The notes: generated from the sequence alone by a model not told the origin. Counted from the stretch's first letter, positions 38,037 through 48,841 are shown. The stretch: DNA of 64,000 bases from a bacterium (GCA_905221085.1 CAJNBT010000005.1:74485-138484); one strand, 5' to 3'. Numbers and translations: made by a program.

Positions 38037-40277
38037 CTATCGAACACTTTCGATTTTCCAACTATTCCATCCCTTAAAACGTATAGCTCCTTGCTGGTCA
38101 GTTCGGTAAACTTTGCTATTGATACCTTCCAGTCGGGTCAAGGTTTCCTGATGGGGGAGTTTGGTTCGATTGTTCTTTCCAACTGAGATGAGAGTCATCT
38201 CTGGTTTGAGCTGTTCTAAAAAGACTGAACTTGATGATTGTTTAGAGCCATGTTGGCCAGCTTTCAAAACATCCACCTCTAGGTCAGGATAATACTTCAG
38301 CATGTCCTTCTCTCCTTTTTCCACCAAATTTCCTGTGAAAAGAAAGTGCTTATCCAAGAGTTTCCCATACAGAACTATGGAATCTTCATGACCTCCATCT
38401 CCAATTTTCCTTGGATATAGGACTTCTAACTGATTACCAAAAATTGGCAAATTCTCTCCCATTGTCACACTGCGTACTTTGGTTTGAGTCGCCTGTAGTT
38501 CTGCCACAAATTCCTTCTGTTTCAGACTGCCTTTTGACACTAAAATCTCCCCTACATGGAAAGCCTTGGTCACCTCCAGCAAATCACCAACATGTTCCTT
38601 GTCCGTATTTGTCAAAATCAGCTGGTCAATCTTGGCCACTCCTCGACTTTTGAGATAGGGAATCAAGGTTCGCTGGGCATTGCTGGTCGTCGCCTTTTCT
38701 TGCCATTTTTCGATTTTCTTATCAGATTCTACCTTGCCACCTACATCTATGAGAATGGTTTTCCCAGTTACATCCCGTAGGAAAATGCTTTCCCCTTGCC
38801 CAACATCCAGCATGGTAATTTCATTTTCCAGTGGATGCTTGGTAAGGAAAAAGAGACCTGTAATCAATAAACTCAATACTATTAGCCTTTTAATGTTTTT
38901 CCTCAAATCATAGACTAAAGCCAAAGAAATTAATAGTAGTATCAACAGCCATGCATTGGGTTGTCCAAAGACCAGAGGTCTACTTGCCACCTGTGATACC
39001 AAGCGAATCATTCCCTCCAACCATTCAAAGATAAAATTCAGCTGAATGACTGGATAGAGAAAGGAAAGGACAAATAAGATAGACAAGAGCGGTAAGAAGA
39101 CCAAGTCAAATAGAAAGGAAAAGACAAAGGTCAAAAGGATGGACCAAGGTTGAAATTCCGCAAAATAGAAGGATAGAATGGGTAATATTCCCAAAGAAAT
39201 AACCAGACTTTCTCTAGCAACAGCCTTTAACCCCTCCCCTTCTTTGCTGGTCATGGTCAAGATAAAAGCATAAGCGCAGGACAAGACTCCTCCTGCTGTC
39301 AAGAAAAAGTTGGGCATGACAATAAAGAGGACAAGCACCGTCAAGGCAAAATTATCTAATCCCTTATAGCCGTGTTGAGCCAATAATTTTTGCAAAAGAC
39401 TGCGAATAACCGAAGCTGAAAATCCAGTTAGCCCCGCATAGATAAGGGAAAAGGGATAAGTCAGCCATTTTAACTTTTCTTGGGTCAATCCCAATCGCAA
39501 GAGAAGTTTCTTAAATCCGTCCATGAAAAAACCTACCTGCATGCCCGACAAGGCAAAAAGATGGATAATTCCTAGACTGGAATAAAGCTCATTCATCTCC
39601 TCAAAATCCGTGTCCAGATGTCCTAATAGAAGCCCCGTCATGTAGTTGCGCATAGGGTCTGGAAAGTGCGTCTTGATCCAAACCACAGCCTTTCGACGTA
39701 AACTGGATAGATTTTCTCCTATATCCCAACTGCCAACTTTTTGAAGCGACTGGATTCTTTTGATATTGAGAGTCTGGTAAATCCCCTGAGTCTTCAGATA
39801 ATCTTGGTAGTCAAAGCCACCAAAATTTCTCTGCCCTTCTGGCTCCGAAAGCTTCCCTTCTAGTCCTATCTCATGAAGGTCGGTTAAAGCTTGAAATTGT
39901 TCTTTCTCCTCCTCGGACTGGAGTTTATAATAGACTTGAAAAATTCGTCCATCAGACTTTCCACGAAAGGACAGACTATCACCATTGACCTTAATAGTGT
40001 CTGGTAAAATCCGTACCCTTTCAACAGAATCCGCCAAATTTTGACTCGCTTGACTCTGTTGCCAATTTTGAAATAGAAACCAGAAACCAAAGATTCCACA
40101 AATCACTAGAACTTTACCAGCAGATTTCCAAGGAAATTGGATAAAGAGACAGACTAACAGAAAAACAAAACCCAACAAAGCAAGATAGGATGCTGAGAAA
40201 ATGGCGTAGTAAAGCCAAAGTAACAGAAAACTCAGATAGATTAGGGGAATAGGGAAATTCTTAATCCACTGTAACAT
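38037..40277 (-). CDS. comEC: ComEC DNA-uptake channel
   Basis: The 746-residue protein has N-terminal membrane spans, an OB-fold region, the ComEC/Rec2 membrane core (about 215-480, LFALSGMQVGFF) and a C-terminal metallo-beta-lactamase-like domain (MLDVGQGESIFLRD; DKEHVGDLLEV). It carries single-stranded DNA across the membrane in transformation. It overlaps the comEA 3' end by 17 bases and is transcribed from the competence box upstream of comEA. No frameshift is seen. Confidence 0.96.
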   Translation of the reverse strand: MLQWIKNFPIPLIYLSFLLLWLYYAIFSASYLALLGFVFLLVCLFIQFPWKSAGKVLVICGIFGFWFLFQNWQQSQASQNLADSVERVRILPDTIKVNGDSLSFRGKSDGRIFQVYYKLQSEEEKEQFQALTDLHEIGLEGKLSEPEGQRNFGGFDYQDYLKTQGIYQTLNIKRIQSLQKVGSWDIGENLSSLRRKAVVWIKTHFPDPMRNYMTGLLLGHLDTDFEEMNELYSSLGIIHLFALSGMQVGFFMDGFKKLLLRLGLTQEKLKWLTYPFSLIYAGLTGFSASVIRSLLQKLLAQHGYKGLDNFALTVLVLFIVMPNFFLTAGGVLSCAYAFILTMTSKEGEGLKAVARESLVISLGILPILSFYFAEFQPWSILLTFVFSFLFDLVFLPLLSILFVLSFLYPVIQLNFIFEWLEGMIRLVSQVASRPLVFGQPNAWLLILLLISLALVYDLRKNIKRLIVLSLLITGLFFLTKHPLENEITMLDVGQGESIFLRDVTGKTILIDVGGKVESDKKIEKWQEKATTSNAQRTLIPYLKSRGVAKIDQLILTNTDKEHVGDLLEVTKAFHVGEILVSKGSLKQKEFVAELQATQTKVRSVTMGENLPIFGNQLEVLYPRKIGDGGHEDSIVLYGKLLDKHFLFTGNLVEKGEKDMLKYYPDLEVDVLKAGQHGSKQSSSSVFLEQLKPEMTLISVGKNNRTKLPHQETLTRLEGINSKVYRTDQQGAIRFKGWNSWKIESVR

Positions 40278-40911
40278 AGTCTTTTAGCTTTTCTATCGTT
40301 TTAGCACCAATGCCAGAGACCTTCTTAAGTTCATCAACCGACTTGAATTTGCCATTCGTCTCACGATGATCGATAATGTCCTGAGCTCGTTTGCCACCTA
40401 ATCCTTTGACCTGTTTAAGCTCTTCCAGACTGGCCTTGTTGAGATTGACCTTCTTTTCCTTGCTTGTTGAAGAAGCTGTCCCCGAAGTAGTCTGTTGACT
40501 AGCCGCTTCTTCGCCCTTAGTGGGAACGTAAACCAGAGCTTCATCACTAACTTTCTGAGCTAGATTGAGCGACTTGCTATCTGCTTGCTCTGTCAATCCA
40601 CCCGCCTTTTGAACAGCATCATTGACCCGACTACCTACTGGCAAATCATAAATCCCTGGTGATTTGACAGCGCCCTTCACATCTACTGTGATTAGATCTT
40701 GTTCAACCGATTCGTCCTTCTCTTCCTTGGTCACTTCCTTTTCGGTCGATGAATCCTTGGAAACAGCTGCAACTTCTGCCTGTAAATTCGTTTCCTTGAC
40801 AGGTGTTTGGGGAGTTGGCTTTAGCAGGAAAAATCCTCCTACAAGCAAGCCCAGACCAGTACAGATAACAATGATTTTATACTCTTTAATTTTCTCGATA
40901 ATTGCTTCCAT
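40261..40911 (-). CDS. comEA: ComEA DNA receptor
   Basis: The 216-residue protein has an N-terminal membrane anchor (about 12-30), a Lys/Glu-rich linker, a SLBB-type domain (about 75-135, VDVKGAVKSPGIYDLPVGSR) and two C-terminal helix-hairpin-helix motifs (LEELKQVKGLGGKRAQDII; SVDELKKVSGIGAKTIEKL) that bind double-stranded DNA. GGAGAAAAT precedes the start. Its promoter has a perfect TACGAATA box. Confidence 0.96.
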   Translation of the reverse strand: MEAIIEKIKEYKIIVICTGLGLLVGGFFLLKPTPQTPVKETNLQAEVAAVSKDSSTEKEVTKEEKDESVEQDLITVDVKGAVKSPGIYDLPVGSRVNDAVQKAGGLTEQADSKSLNLAQKVSDEALVYVPTKGEEAASQQTTSGTASSTSKEKKVNLNKASLEELKQVKGLGGKRAQDIIDHRETNGKFKSVDELKKVSGIGAKTIEKLKDYVTVD

Positions 40912-40930
40912 ATTTTCTCCTCTCTTAGAT

Positions 40931-40938
40931 TATTCGTA
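40931..40938 (-). promoter_or_regulatory. Competence (SigX/ComX) promoter box of comEA-comEC
   Basis: Minus-strand TACGAATA with a T-rich stretch upstream ends 19 bases before the comEA ATG, the same geometry as coiA. Confidence 0.9.
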
Positions 40939-40947
40939 AGAGGAAGA

Positions 40948-40978
40948 AAAAACAGTTGAAAATTTCTTTTCAACTGCT
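40948..40978 (-). terminator. Terminator of the acetyltransferase gene
   Basis: The minus-strand CAGTTGAAAA/TTTTCAACTG stem runs into TTTTTTC and lies immediately upstream of the comEA competence box, the same terminator-then-box order as at coiA. Confidence 0.8.
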
Positions 40979-41547
40979 TATTTATTTGCAAAATAGTCTT
41001 CCTTGGTCAAGACATAATGAACTCTTGTCACGATTCGGCCTTCTTCATGCTGGTCCATACAAGCATATGGTTCTGCATGGGAAAAACGCATGCCTGATTT
41101 CTCCATGACCTTTCCTGACGCGGGATTGTCCTTATCGTGAAGAGCGGTCAACTTGTTCATTCCAATCTTCTCAAAAGCCAGCTTAATCACTGCACGATTG
41201 GCTTCTGTCGTCAATCCTTGATTCCAATACTTTTTATTGATAATGTAGCCAATAGCCGCCTTCTTAAGAGCAGGATCAATCTTGTGCAAGTCAATGGTTC
41301 CGATAAATTTGCCATTGCTTTTTAGTTCTATTCCCCAACGCCCCAAGGGATTGGCCAAATAGAACTGACCAATGTTATTCTTGGTTTCTTCCAAGCTTTG
41401 ATTGGTTGGAAAAGTGTAACGTGTATTTTCTCTGTCCGAGGCATAGGCAAACATTGCTTCCGCATCATCCAAAGTTACAGGTCTAAGCAATAAACGCTCA
41501 GTCTCCATTATTGGATACTGGGATAGTTTTAAAAAGATTGATTCCAT
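40978..41547 (-). CDS. GNAT-family N-acetyltransferase (RimJ/RimL type)
   Basis: The 189-residue protein matches ribosomal-protein-type acetyltransferases: METERLLLRPVTLDDAEAMF at the front, FIGTIDLHKID, YIINKKYWNQGLTTEANRAVI for acetyl-CoA binding, and ASGKVMEKSGMRF. The substrate is unknown. The start at MESIFLKL has GGAGGAG upstream. Confidence 0.85.
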   Translation of the reverse strand: MESIFLKLSQYPIMETERLLLRPVTLDDAEAMFAYASDRENTRYTFPTNQSLEETKNNIGQFYLANPLGRWGIELKSNGKFIGTIDLHKIDPALKKAAIGYIINKKYWNQGLTTEANRAVIKLAFEKIGMNKLTALHDKDNPASGKVMEKSGMRFSHAEPYACMDQHEEGRIVTRVHYVLTKEDYFANK

Positions 41548-41717
41548 ACTTCTCCTCCATTTAAAAATATTTTCTACCAGTCTAGCATAAAAAATAAATT
41601 CCAACAAATTTTTCTTGCTTTTTAAAGCGGTTTCATATAGAATAAAATCATCACCTTATTTTATAGATAATGTGATAAATCATTTATAACCCGTCAATAG
41701 AAAGGGAGTTTTTCTCT

Positions 41718-42830
41718 ATGTTAATCGGAATTCCAAAAGAAATTAAGAATAATGAAAACCGTGTTGCCCTAACACCTGCTGGTGTCCACAGCTTAGTCGG
41801 CCGTGGTCATCGCGTCCTTATCGAAACAAATGCTGGTCTCGGTTCTGGCTTTACTGATGCTGACTATCAAAAGCAAGGAGCTGAAATTGTTGCTACTGCT
41901 GGTGAAGCCTGGGCTGCAGAGTTAGTCGTGAAAGTAAAAGAACCACTAGCTTCTGAATATGGTTACTTACGTGACGACCTGCTTCTCTTTACCTACTTGC
42001 ACATGGCCGCTGCTCCAGAATTAGCAGATGCTATGTTGGAAGCAAAAACAACTGGGATTGCCTATGAAACTGTCCGTGATTCCCAAGGTCAATTACCACT
42101 CCTCGTACCTATGAGTGAGGTTGCAGGCCGTATGGCAGTCCAAATCGGTGCTCATTTCCTAACTAAGCAAGCAGGAGGTTCTGGTGTCTTACTGGGTGGT
42201 GTGCCGGGTGTACCTAAAGGGAAAGTAACCATCATCGGTGGCGGTGTCGTAGGGACCCATGCTGCTCGAATTGCTCTTGGTCTTGGTGCACAAGTAACCA
42301 TCCTTGATATCAGTGCTAAACGTCTCTCCGTTTTAGAGGAGGTCTTTGGTCACCAAATTCAAACCCTTATGTCCAATTCATTTAACATCGAAGCCAGTGT
42401 GAGAGATGCGGATGTGGTGATTGGAGCGGTTCTCATCCCAGGTGCCAAGGCACCAAAACTGGTCACAGATGATATGGTCAAGCAAATGCGTCCAGGATCA
42501 GTCATCGTTGACGTTGCTGTTGACCAAGGTGGTGTTATCGAGACAGCTGACCGTGTGACAACGCACGATGAGCCTGTCTATGAAAAACACGGTGTGCTCC
42601 ACTATGCCGTTGCCAATATCCCTGGTGCGGTTGCTCGTACTTCAACTATTGCCCTAACCAATGTCACTCTTCCTTATATCGAAGCTTTGGCTGGTAAAGG
42701 ATTTCCACAAGCAATCTCTGAAGATGAGGGCTTACGCCAAGGTGTTACTACTTATCAAGGTTACTTAACCAGTATTCCAGTAGCCCAAGGTCTCGATAAA
42801 AAACATACTCCAATTGATGAACTAATCTAA
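41718..42830 (+). CDS. ald: Alanine dehydrogenase
   Basis: The 370-residue enzyme interconverts alanine and pyruvate with NAD(H). It has a [19 protein letters not shown]-terminus, YLHMAA with the catalytic His, and Rossmann signature [18 protein letters not shown]. The gene is intact and on the plus strand, convergent with phoH. AAAGGGAG precedes the ATG. Confidence 0.96.
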   Translation: MLIGIPKEIKNNENRVALTPAGVHSLVGRGHRVLIETNAGLGSGFTDADYQKQGAEIVATAGEAWAAELVVKVKEPLASEYGYLRDDLLLFTYLHMAAAPELADAMLEAKTTGIAYETVRDSQGQLPLLVPMSEVAGRMAVQIGAHFLTKQAGGSGVLLGGVPGVPKGKVTIIGGGVVGTHAARIALGLGAQVTILDISAKRLSVLEEVFGHQIQTLMSNSFNIEASVRDADVVIGAVLIPGAKAPKLVTDDMVKQMRPGSVIVDVAVDQGGVIETADRVTTHDEPVYEKHGVLHYAVANIPGAVARTSTIALTNVTLPYIEALAGKGFPQAISEDEGLRQGVTTYQGYLTSIPVAQGLDKKHTPIDELI

Positions 42831-42852
42831 AAAATCTAATTATCAGATAAAA

Positions 42853-42885
42853 GAAAGAGCAATTCCACCTGAACTGCTCTTTTTT
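42853..42885. terminator. Bidirectional terminator between ald and phoH
   Basis: The AAAGAGCA/TGCTCTTTTTT stem with a central loop lies between convergent genes, with an A run on one side and a T run on the other. Confidence 0.75.
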
Positions 42886-42886
42886 G

Positions 42887-43882
42887 CTAGTCTGTTTCTT
42901 CTTGGACTTCTTCACGCTCTTCATTGTTAACTGGAGCTGGTTCATAAGCTCGGATAATCTGAGCGACAACTGGATGGCGAACCACATCCTTGGCTGAAAA
43001 ATGAACAAAGTCAATCTGGTGAATGTTCTTGAGTTTTTCTTGGGCATCAATCAAACCTGACTTGACATTACGTGGCAGGTCAATCTGGCTGATATCTCCA
43101 TTGACAATCATCTTAGAATTAAAGCCTAAACGCGTCAAGAACATCTTCATCTGCATGATGGTCGTATTTTGCGCCTCATCCAAGATGACGAAAGCATCGT
43201 CCAAGGTCCGTCCACGCATATAGGCAAGGGGCGCAATCTCGATAATTTCACGCTCCATGAGACGAGTTGTTTGGTCTTTCCCCAGAATCTGATACAAGGC
43301 ATCATAAACAGGTCTAAGGTAAGGATCTACCTTCTCCTTAAGATCACCCGGAAGAAAACCTAGACTCTCTCCAGCTTCCACTGCCGGGCGTGTTAGGATA
43401 ATCCGCTTAACCTGACCACGTTTAAGAGCTGTCACAGCCAAGGTCACTGCAAGGAAGGTCTTCCCTGTCCCTGCAGGTCCGATTCCAAAGGTCACATCAT
43501 GCTGTTTGACACTATCCACATAAAGTTTTTGACCTAGGGTTTTGACACGGATAGGCTTCCCTGTATTGTCCTTGATGATTTCTTCTTCGTAAAGGGCGAC
43601 AAACTTATCAATTTCATCGTTTTTGACCATGCTAATTGCAGTCACCACATCTGGCGTACCAACGGTCATCCCACGGTTCACCAAGACCATCAAAGCTTGG
43701 ATAACCTGACGAGCTTCCTCGCAAGCAGACTCTTCTCCCAAAACCTGGACAATCTCCGTACGAGCATGAATCACCACATCAAGCTCTTCTTCCATCAAAC
43801 GGAGATGGCGTTCATTGGAACCAAAAAGATGAAACAAGTCATCTGGATGACTCAGTTGAATGTCTATTGAATGTTCCTTCAA
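42887..43882 (-). CDS. phoH: PhoH family ATPase (PhoH2/PhoL type)
   Basis: The 331-residue protein has Walker A GPAGTGKTFLAV and Walker B DDAFVILDEAQNTT, with an N-terminal KH-like segment. It is probably an RNA-associated ATPase (compare YbeZ, which partners YbeY). The start is TTG at 43882, with GAGAGG 8 bases upstream. An acidic tail (NNEEREEVQEETD) ends the protein. Confidence 0.93.
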   Translation of the reverse strand: MKEHSIDIQLSHPDDLFHLFGSNERHLRLMEEELDVVIHARTEIVQVLGEESACEEARQVIQALMVLVNRGMTVGTPDVVTAISMVKNDEIDKFVALYEEEIIKDNTGKPIRVKTLGQKLYVDSVKQHDVTFGIGPAGTGKTFLAVTLAVTALKRGQVKRIILTRPAVEAGESLGFLPGDLKEKVDPYLRPVYDALYQILGKDQTTRLMEREIIEIAPLAYMRGRTLDDAFVILDEAQNTTIMQMKMFLTRLGFNSKMIVNGDISQIDLPRNVKSGLIDAQEKLKNIHQIDFVHFSAKDVVRHPVVAQIIRAYEPAPVNNEEREEVQEETD

Positions 43883-43966
43883 ATAAAGAACCTCTCTAAT
43901 TCTTTTATTTCTTTTTATTATAGCAGAGGGATGGAGAAATTACTAGCCCAAACCCAGTGAATCATG

Positions 43967-44182
43967 CTAGTGTTCTAAGTATTCTTGCCAGATAGCGTCA
44001 AAGTCTCCTAGGTTAAAAGAGAAACTGGCATGTTCTTCCAAAAAGCGACTCATCTCATCAAAATCATCGGTGTGTTTTGGGAAGGAAGACTCTTCAAAAG
44101 CTAGGTCTGCCAAGATAGCTTTGGGACTGTTACTTTTGGGATTGCGCTCGGTCATGAGCCAAGTGTAAAATGATTTTCTCAT
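43967..44182 (-). CDS. YozE-family SAM-like protein
   Basis: The 71-residue protein has the YozE/DUF1250 signature [37 protein letters not shown] sequence (residues 4-37). It is a small sterile-alpha-motif-like fold of unknown role. It follows cvfB by 8 bases. Confidence 0.85.
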   Translation of the reverse strand: MRKSFYTWLMTERNPKSNSPKAILADLAFEESSFPKHTDDFDEMSRFLEEHASFSFNLGDFDAIWQEYLEH

Positions 44183-44190
44183 ATGTCTCC

Positions 44191-45045
44191 TTAAATCAAC
44201 TCTGTCCCAAACTGGTCTTGCTTGATTTTACCAGCCTTCATAAGACCACCTAAAGCTTTCTTGAACTGACCTTTAGAAATGCCAAAGGTTGCCTTGATGT
44301 CGTCTGGAGATGACTTATCATTCAAGGTCATAAAACCGCCATTGCTTTCCAAATAGGTCAAAATCATCTGGGCATCATTTTCCAACATCTCAAAAGAACG
44401 TGGTTTAAGGGAAAGGTTCAAGGTACGGTCCACTTCACGGAAACCAATAACACGCGCATCTAATACTTGCCCCAAACGTGGCTCTGCGTAGCGCTCGCTA
44501 GGATGGATAAAGCCAAGCATGTTATTCTCTGGCAGGTAAACAAAAGTTCCTGACAGTTTGAGACGGTAAACAATGGCTGGCCAGTTTTGGTTCTGCATGT
44601 TGTTGTAGGCAGGACGAGCCAGACGTTGGAAGTCTTCTTGATAAGCCAAGAGGCCCCAGATTCGGTCTTTCTTATCCACCTCAAGACGGATGTAGAGTTG
44701 GTCACCCTTCTTAGGCCAGAGTTCCTTGAGCTCAGGGAGGATATCGAGTGACACAACGATTTCCTTGTCAGGCAGGCCCGTATCCACAAAGACACCTAAG
44801 TCTTTACGAACTTCCGTTACAGTTCCCCAACCAAATTGGTCCTGAGTGGCAGTCACTTCTATGGTTGTCAGACGGAGTTTTTGCTTCATATCCGTGTAGG
44901 CAAAACCTTTAACCGTATCCCCTACTGTATGTTGACCTTCTTCCTTAACAAGAGCATAGGTTTGACCATCCTTTTGCACAAAGTAAAAACGGTCGTTTTC
45001 ATCGATGATGAGTCCAACGATAAAACTTGCAAGATTTGTATTCAT
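44191..45045 (-). CDS. cvfB: CvfB-like RNA-binding virulence regulator
   Basis: The 284-residue protein has N-terminal S1-type RNA-binding barrels ([25 protein letters not shown]) and a C-terminal winged helix ([21 protein letters not shown]). CvfB binds RNA and affects virulence gene expression in Staphylococcus. The start at MNTNLASF was chosen over a longer frame because it has GAAGGAAAT upstream. It lies in the pyrH-frr-cvfB-yozE run. Confidence 0.9.
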   Translation of the reverse strand: MNTNLASFIVGLIIDENDRFYFVQKDGQTYALVKEEGQHTVGDTVKGFAYTDMKQKLRLTTIEVTATQDQFGWGTVTEVRKDLGVFVDTGLPDKEIVVSLDILPELKELWPKKGDQLYIRLEVDKKDRIWGLLAYQEDFQRLARPAYNNMQNQNWPAIVYRLKLSGTFVYLPENNMLGFIHPSERYAEPRLGQVLDARVIGFREVDRTLNLSLKPRSFEMLENDAQMILTYLESNGGFMTLNDKSSPDDIKATFGISKGQFKKALGGLMKAGKIKQDQFGTELI

Positions 45046-45104
45046 ATTTCCTTCTTTCGAATAAAACTCAGCCAGCAATGCCAACTGAGTTTTTCTGTTT
45101 ATTT

Positions 45105-45662
45105 TTAGACTTCCAAAAGTTCTTTCTCTTTGTTGGCAGTCATGTCGTCGATGTGTTTAACAGCATCGTCTGTTACTTTTTGAATATCTTTTTCAAGAGT
45201 CTTCAATTCGTCTTCAGTGATTTCTTTTGCTTTTTCTTGTTTCTTAGCTTCGTCTATAGCATCACGACGGATATTGCGGACAGCCACTTTAGCATTTTCG
45301 CCGACCTTCTTCACTTCTTTAGCAAGGTCACGACGAGTTTCTTCTGTAAGAGCTGGGATAACCAAGCGAATCACAGAACCGTCATTAGCTGGTGTGATAC
45401 CAAGATCAGAAGCGTTCAAGGCACGTTCGATGTCTTTCAATGAAGACTTGTCAAATGGTGTTACCAACAAAACACGCGCTTCTGGAATCGTAATGGAAGC
45501 AATTTGGTTAAGAGGAGTTTCTACTCCATAGTATTCTACATGTACACGATCCAGCAAACTTGCATTGGCACGGCCTGCACGGATACCACCAAATTCACGA
45601 GCAAGTGATTGGTGAGACTGGGTCATTCTCTCTTTAGCTTTTTCAATAATTGCGTTAGCCAT
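45105..45662 (-). CDS. frr: Ribosome recycling factor
   Basis: The 185-residue protein has a three-helix bundle with [26 protein letters not shown] and [19 protein letters not shown]. It splits post-termination ribosomes with EF-G. It follows pyrH by about 20 bases, the conserved order. Confidence 0.98.
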   Translation of the reverse strand: MANAIIEKAKERMTQSHQSLAREFGGIRAGRANASLLDRVHVEYYGVETPLNQIASITIPEARVLLVTPFDKSSLKDIERALNASDLGITPANDGSVIRLVIPALTEETRRDLAKEVKKVGENAKVAVRNIRRDAIDEAKKQEKAKEITEDELKTLEKDIQKVTDDAVKHIDDMTANKEKELLEV

Positions 45663-45682
45663 AATCTTTCTTATTCCTTTTC

Positions 45683-46408
45683 TTAAATATTATTTGAAAC
45701 AGTTGTTCCGATATTTTCACCAAATACGACACGTTTGATGTTGCCTGGTTGGTTCATGTTGAAGACAACCAAGTCAATGTCATTATCCATTGAGAGGGTT
45801 GAAGCTGTTGAGTCCATGATACGAAGACCTTTGTTAATAACATCACGGTGGGTCAATTCTTCAAACTTAACAGCTGTCTTGTCCTTCTTAGGATCGGCAT
45901 TGTAAACACCATCTACACCATTTTTAGCCATCAGGATGGCATCTGCTTCGATTTCAGCCGCACGAAGGGCCGCTGTTGTATCTGTTGAGAAGTAAGGTGA
46001 ACCAATTCCGGCACCAAAGATAACGATACGGCCTTTTTCAAGGTGACGAAGGGCACGTCCACGGACATAAGGCTCTGCCACTTGTTGCATAGCAATAGCT
46101 GTTTGCACACGTGTATCAACCCCAACTTGTTGTAATGAATCTGCCATCACAAGAGCATTCATAACAGTCCCAAGCATTCCTGTGTAATCTGCCTGAACGC
46201 GGTCCATACCCGCTTCAGCAGCAGGTTCTCCACGCCAGAGATTTCCTCCACCAATAACAAGGGCAATTTCGATACCTAAGCTATGAACTTCTTGAATCTC
46301 TTTTGCGATTGTTTGAACTGTTTGGATATCAATCCCTACGCCTCGTTCACCGGCAAGGGCTTCACCTGATAACTTGATTAAAATACGTTTATACTTGGGA
46401 TTCGCCAT
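45683..46408 (-). CDS. pyrH: Uridylate kinase (UMP kinase)
   Basis: The amino-acid-kinase fold protein has [19 protein letters not shown] and [11 protein letters not shown], and converts UMP to UDP. The start is MANPKYKR. It ends ...TVSNNI-TAA, and the next in-frame codons read E-K-E-TAA. Pneumococcal UMP kinase, as I recall it, ends in those extra residues, so a stop seems to trim four residues; function should be unaffected. Confidence 0.96.
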   Translation of the reverse strand: MANPKYKRILIKLSGEALAGERGVGIDIQTVQTIAKEIQEVHSLGIEIALVIGGGNLWRGEPAAEAGMDRVQADYTGMLGTVMNALVMADSLQQVGVDTRVQTAIAMQQVAEPYVRGRALRHLEKGRIVIFGAGIGSPYFSTDTTAALRAAEIEADAILMAKNGVDGVYNADPKKDKTAVKFEELTHRDVINKGLRIMDSTASTLSMDNDIDLVVFNMNQPGNIKRVVFGENIGTTVSNNI

Positions 46409-46491
46409 TTTCACTCTCCTTTTTTTATCCTACCTATTTTATCACAATTTCTAAGATTTTTATAGTATCATGAGCAATTCTTTCAAAAAAA

Positions 46492-47826
46492 TTAGACAGT
46501 TAAAAATTCCTCTAAGTCGCTAAGAGCACGCTCTGCAATTTTTTCATAACGAGCCTTCTTATCACGGATACGCTCGCCTTCCAGCTCCTTGATGATTCCA
46601 AAATTGACATTCATTGGTTGGAAGTGTTTGCTGTCGGCATGGGTGATATAATGAGCCAGACTACCAATCGCTGTTGTCTCTGGGAAAATAGCCTCGCTTT
46701 CTCCCTTGAAAAGACGAGCCGCGTTAATTCCCGCAACCAAGCCCGAAGCCGCTGACTCAACATAGCCTTCCACACCCGTCATTTGACCAGCAAAGAAGAG
46801 GTTTGGCTGTTTCTTGGAACGATAGGTTTGCTCAAGAAGATTTGGTGAATCCATATAAGAATTGCGGTGCATAACACCATAACGAACAAACTCCGCATTT
46901 TCAAGACCTGGAATCATTTGGAAGACACGCTTTTGCTCTCCCCATTTGAGGTGGGTCTGGAAACCAACAATATTGTATAGGCTACCAGCTGCATTATCCT
47001 GACGAAGTTGAACAACCGCGTACGGTGTTTTAAATTCTCCATCACGAGGTCCTGTGTAGTCGTCTGGATACTCAAGTCCAACTGGCTTCATAGGGCCATA
47101 GAGCATGGTTTTAATACCTCGTTTGGCCATAACTTCGATAGGCATACAACCTTCAAAGTACTTTTCTTTTTCGAAAGAATTCAGCGATGCTTCCTCCGCA
47201 TTAACCAAGGCTTCATGGAAATCCATAAACTCCTGCTTGGTCATGGGAGCGTTGAGATAGGCCGCTTCTCCCTTATCATAACGAGACTTGAGATAGACCT
47301 TGCTCATATCGATGGTGTTGACGTCGATAATAGGCGCTGCCGCATCGTAGAAATAGAAACCATCGCCATCATTAAGGGCATGAATCTTCTCAGCTAGGGC
47401 ATCGCTTGTCAAAGGACCAGTAGCGACAACCGTAATAACATCCGTCGGCAATTCTGTAATTTCATCACGAACCACTTCAATCAAGGGGTGGTTGGCAACT
47501 TTTTCAGTCACCATCTGTGAGAAACCATCTCGGTCCACCGCAAGAGCACCACCTGCAGGAACACGTGTAGCCTCAGCAGATTCCAAAATAACAGAACCCA
47601 AGCGACGCATTTCTTCCTTGAGAAGCCCGACAGCATTTGTCAAAGCATCCCCACGGAGAGAATTGGAACAAACCAACTCAGCAAAATTGTCTGTTTTGTG
47701 CTGGGGTGTTGACTTGACACCACGCATTTCATAAAGTTTAACTGGAATACCACGCTCTGCGATTTGGTAGGCTGCTTCAGAACCTGCCAAACCAGCACCG
47801 ATAACATTGATATAAGATTGAGACAC
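46492..47826 (-). CDS. trmFO: TrmFO, folate-dependent tRNA U54 methyltransferase
   Basis: The 444-residue FAD enzyme has [15 protein letters not shown] (dinucleotide fold), the catalytic region [13 protein letters not shown] and [17 protein letters not shown]. It makes ribothymidine-54 in tRNA using methylene-THF. The start is a GTG (encoding SQSYINV next) with AGAGG about 10 bases upstream; a longer in-frame extension is not conserved. Confidence 0.95.
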   Translation of the reverse strand: MSQSYINVIGAGLAGSEAAYQIAERGIPVKLYEMRGVKSTPQHKTDNFAELVCSNSLRGDALTNAVGLLKEEMRRLGSVILESAEATRVPAGGALAVDRDGFSQMVTEKVANHPLIEVVRDEITELPTDVITVVATGPLTSDALAEKIHALNDGDGFYFYDAAAPIIDVNTIDMSKVYLKSRYDKGEAAYLNAPMTKQEFMDFHEALVNAEEASLNSFEKEKYFEGCMPIEVMAKRGIKTMLYGPMKPVGLEYPDDYTGPRDGEFKTPYAVVQLRQDNAAGSLYNIVGFQTHLKWGEQKRVFQMIPGLENAEFVRYGVMHRNSYMDSPNLLEQTYRSKKQPNLFFAGQMTGVEGYVESAASGLVAGINAARLFKGESEAIFPETTAIGSLAHYITHADSKHFQPMNVNFGIIKELEGERIRDKKARYEKIAERALSDLEEFLTV

Positions 47827-47930
47827 GACACTAATACCTCTTTGGGTGGGACGTAAGTCCATATCAAAACACACCACTGGACTGTTTGACACCCACAAAT
47901 CTTTCTATTTTTTTCTTCTACTAGTATAAC

Positions 47931-47957
47931 AAAAAAAGGGAAGAAGGCAAACTTCCC
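47931..47957 (-). terminator. Terminator of rsmI
   Basis: The minus-strand GGGAAG/CTTCCC stem with an 8-base loop is followed by TTTTTTTG. Confidence 0.75.
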
Positions 47958-47960
47958 TGT

Positions 47961-48839
47961 TTAGTCATTTTCATGGTTTTCTTCCCAGTCGTGGTAGGCT
48001 GCGTAGAGCTGGCTCTTATTCCATTGGTAAATCTTAGCGACTTCCTTGATAGCTTGGTTTTTCTTCATTCCTTGTTGGATGCGAGATTGGATTTCTAAGA
48101 ACAAATCTTCCTCGTCCTTTTCCTCCACATCCTGACTGACACCTTCCACGATGAGAAGGCATTCGCCCTTGAGTGGCGTTTCAGCGATACTTTCCAGCAA
48201 TTCAGAGATTTTTCCTCGTTGGTATTCTTCGTAAATCTTTGTCAATTCTCTAACCAAGACGACCGAGCGATCACCGTAGACTTCTAGCATATTTTCTAAC
48301 GTATCTGCCACACGATGAGGGGATTCATAGAAAATTTGAGTTTCAGGATAGTCTTTTTTCAAGTCGAAAAATTGCTTTTGCTGGCCTGATTTTCTGGGTA
48401 AAAAGCCGTAAAAAATATGTGGCTGTGGCGCTAAACCGCTAGCAATCAAGGCAGAAATTCCTGCAGAGGCACCTGGAACAGTGACAACTGCAATTTCTTC
48501 TTCAATAGCTGCTTTAACCAAATCATGCCCAGGGTCTGAAATGCTAGGCAGACCTGCATCTGATACCTGAGCAATACTTTGCCCTGCTTTCAGGAAATCA
48601 ATCAAATCAGGAATCTTTTCCTTGGCATTGTGCTCATGAAAACTAATCTGCTTGGTAGAAATGTCAAAATGCTTGAGCAGAAGACCTGTATTGCGCGTGT
48701 CCTCAGCAGCAATCCAGTCCACTTCTTTCAAGGTCTGAATAGCTCGAAAGGTCATATCATCTAGATTGCCAATCGGCGTTGCCACTAGATACAGCTTGCC
48801 ATAGGGAGACTGCCCCTTAAAACTTTTTTGAATCTGCAT
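47961..48839 (-). CDS. rsmI: 16S rRNA 2'-O-methyltransferase RsmI
   Basis: The 292-residue tetrapyrrole methylase-type enzyme has LYLVATPIGNLDDMT, AAEDTRNTGLLL, VSDAGLPSISDPG and VVTVPGASAGISAL. It methylates C1402 of 16S rRNA. It follows yabA by 2 bases; GGGAG precedes the ATG. Confidence 0.96.
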   Translation of the reverse strand: MQIQKSFKGQSPYGKLYLVATPIGNLDDMTFRAIQTLKEVDWIAAEDTRNTGLLLKHFDISTKQISFHEHNAKEKIPDLIDFLKAGQSIAQVSDAGLPSISDPGHDLVKAAIEEEIAVVTVPGASAGISALIASGLAPQPHIFYGFLPRKSGQQKQFFDLKKDYPETQIFYESPHRVADTLENMLEVYGDRSVVLVRELTKIYEEYQRGKISELLESIAETPLKGECLLIVEGVSQDVEEKDEEDLFLEIQSRIQQGMKKNQAIKEVAKIYQWNKSQLYAAYHDWEENHEND

Positions 48840-48841
48840 GC

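Noticed and set aside
38411-38913. Overlapping plus-strand frames within comEC
   Set aside because: They lie wholly inside the intact comEC gene, show no family features and lack start signals.
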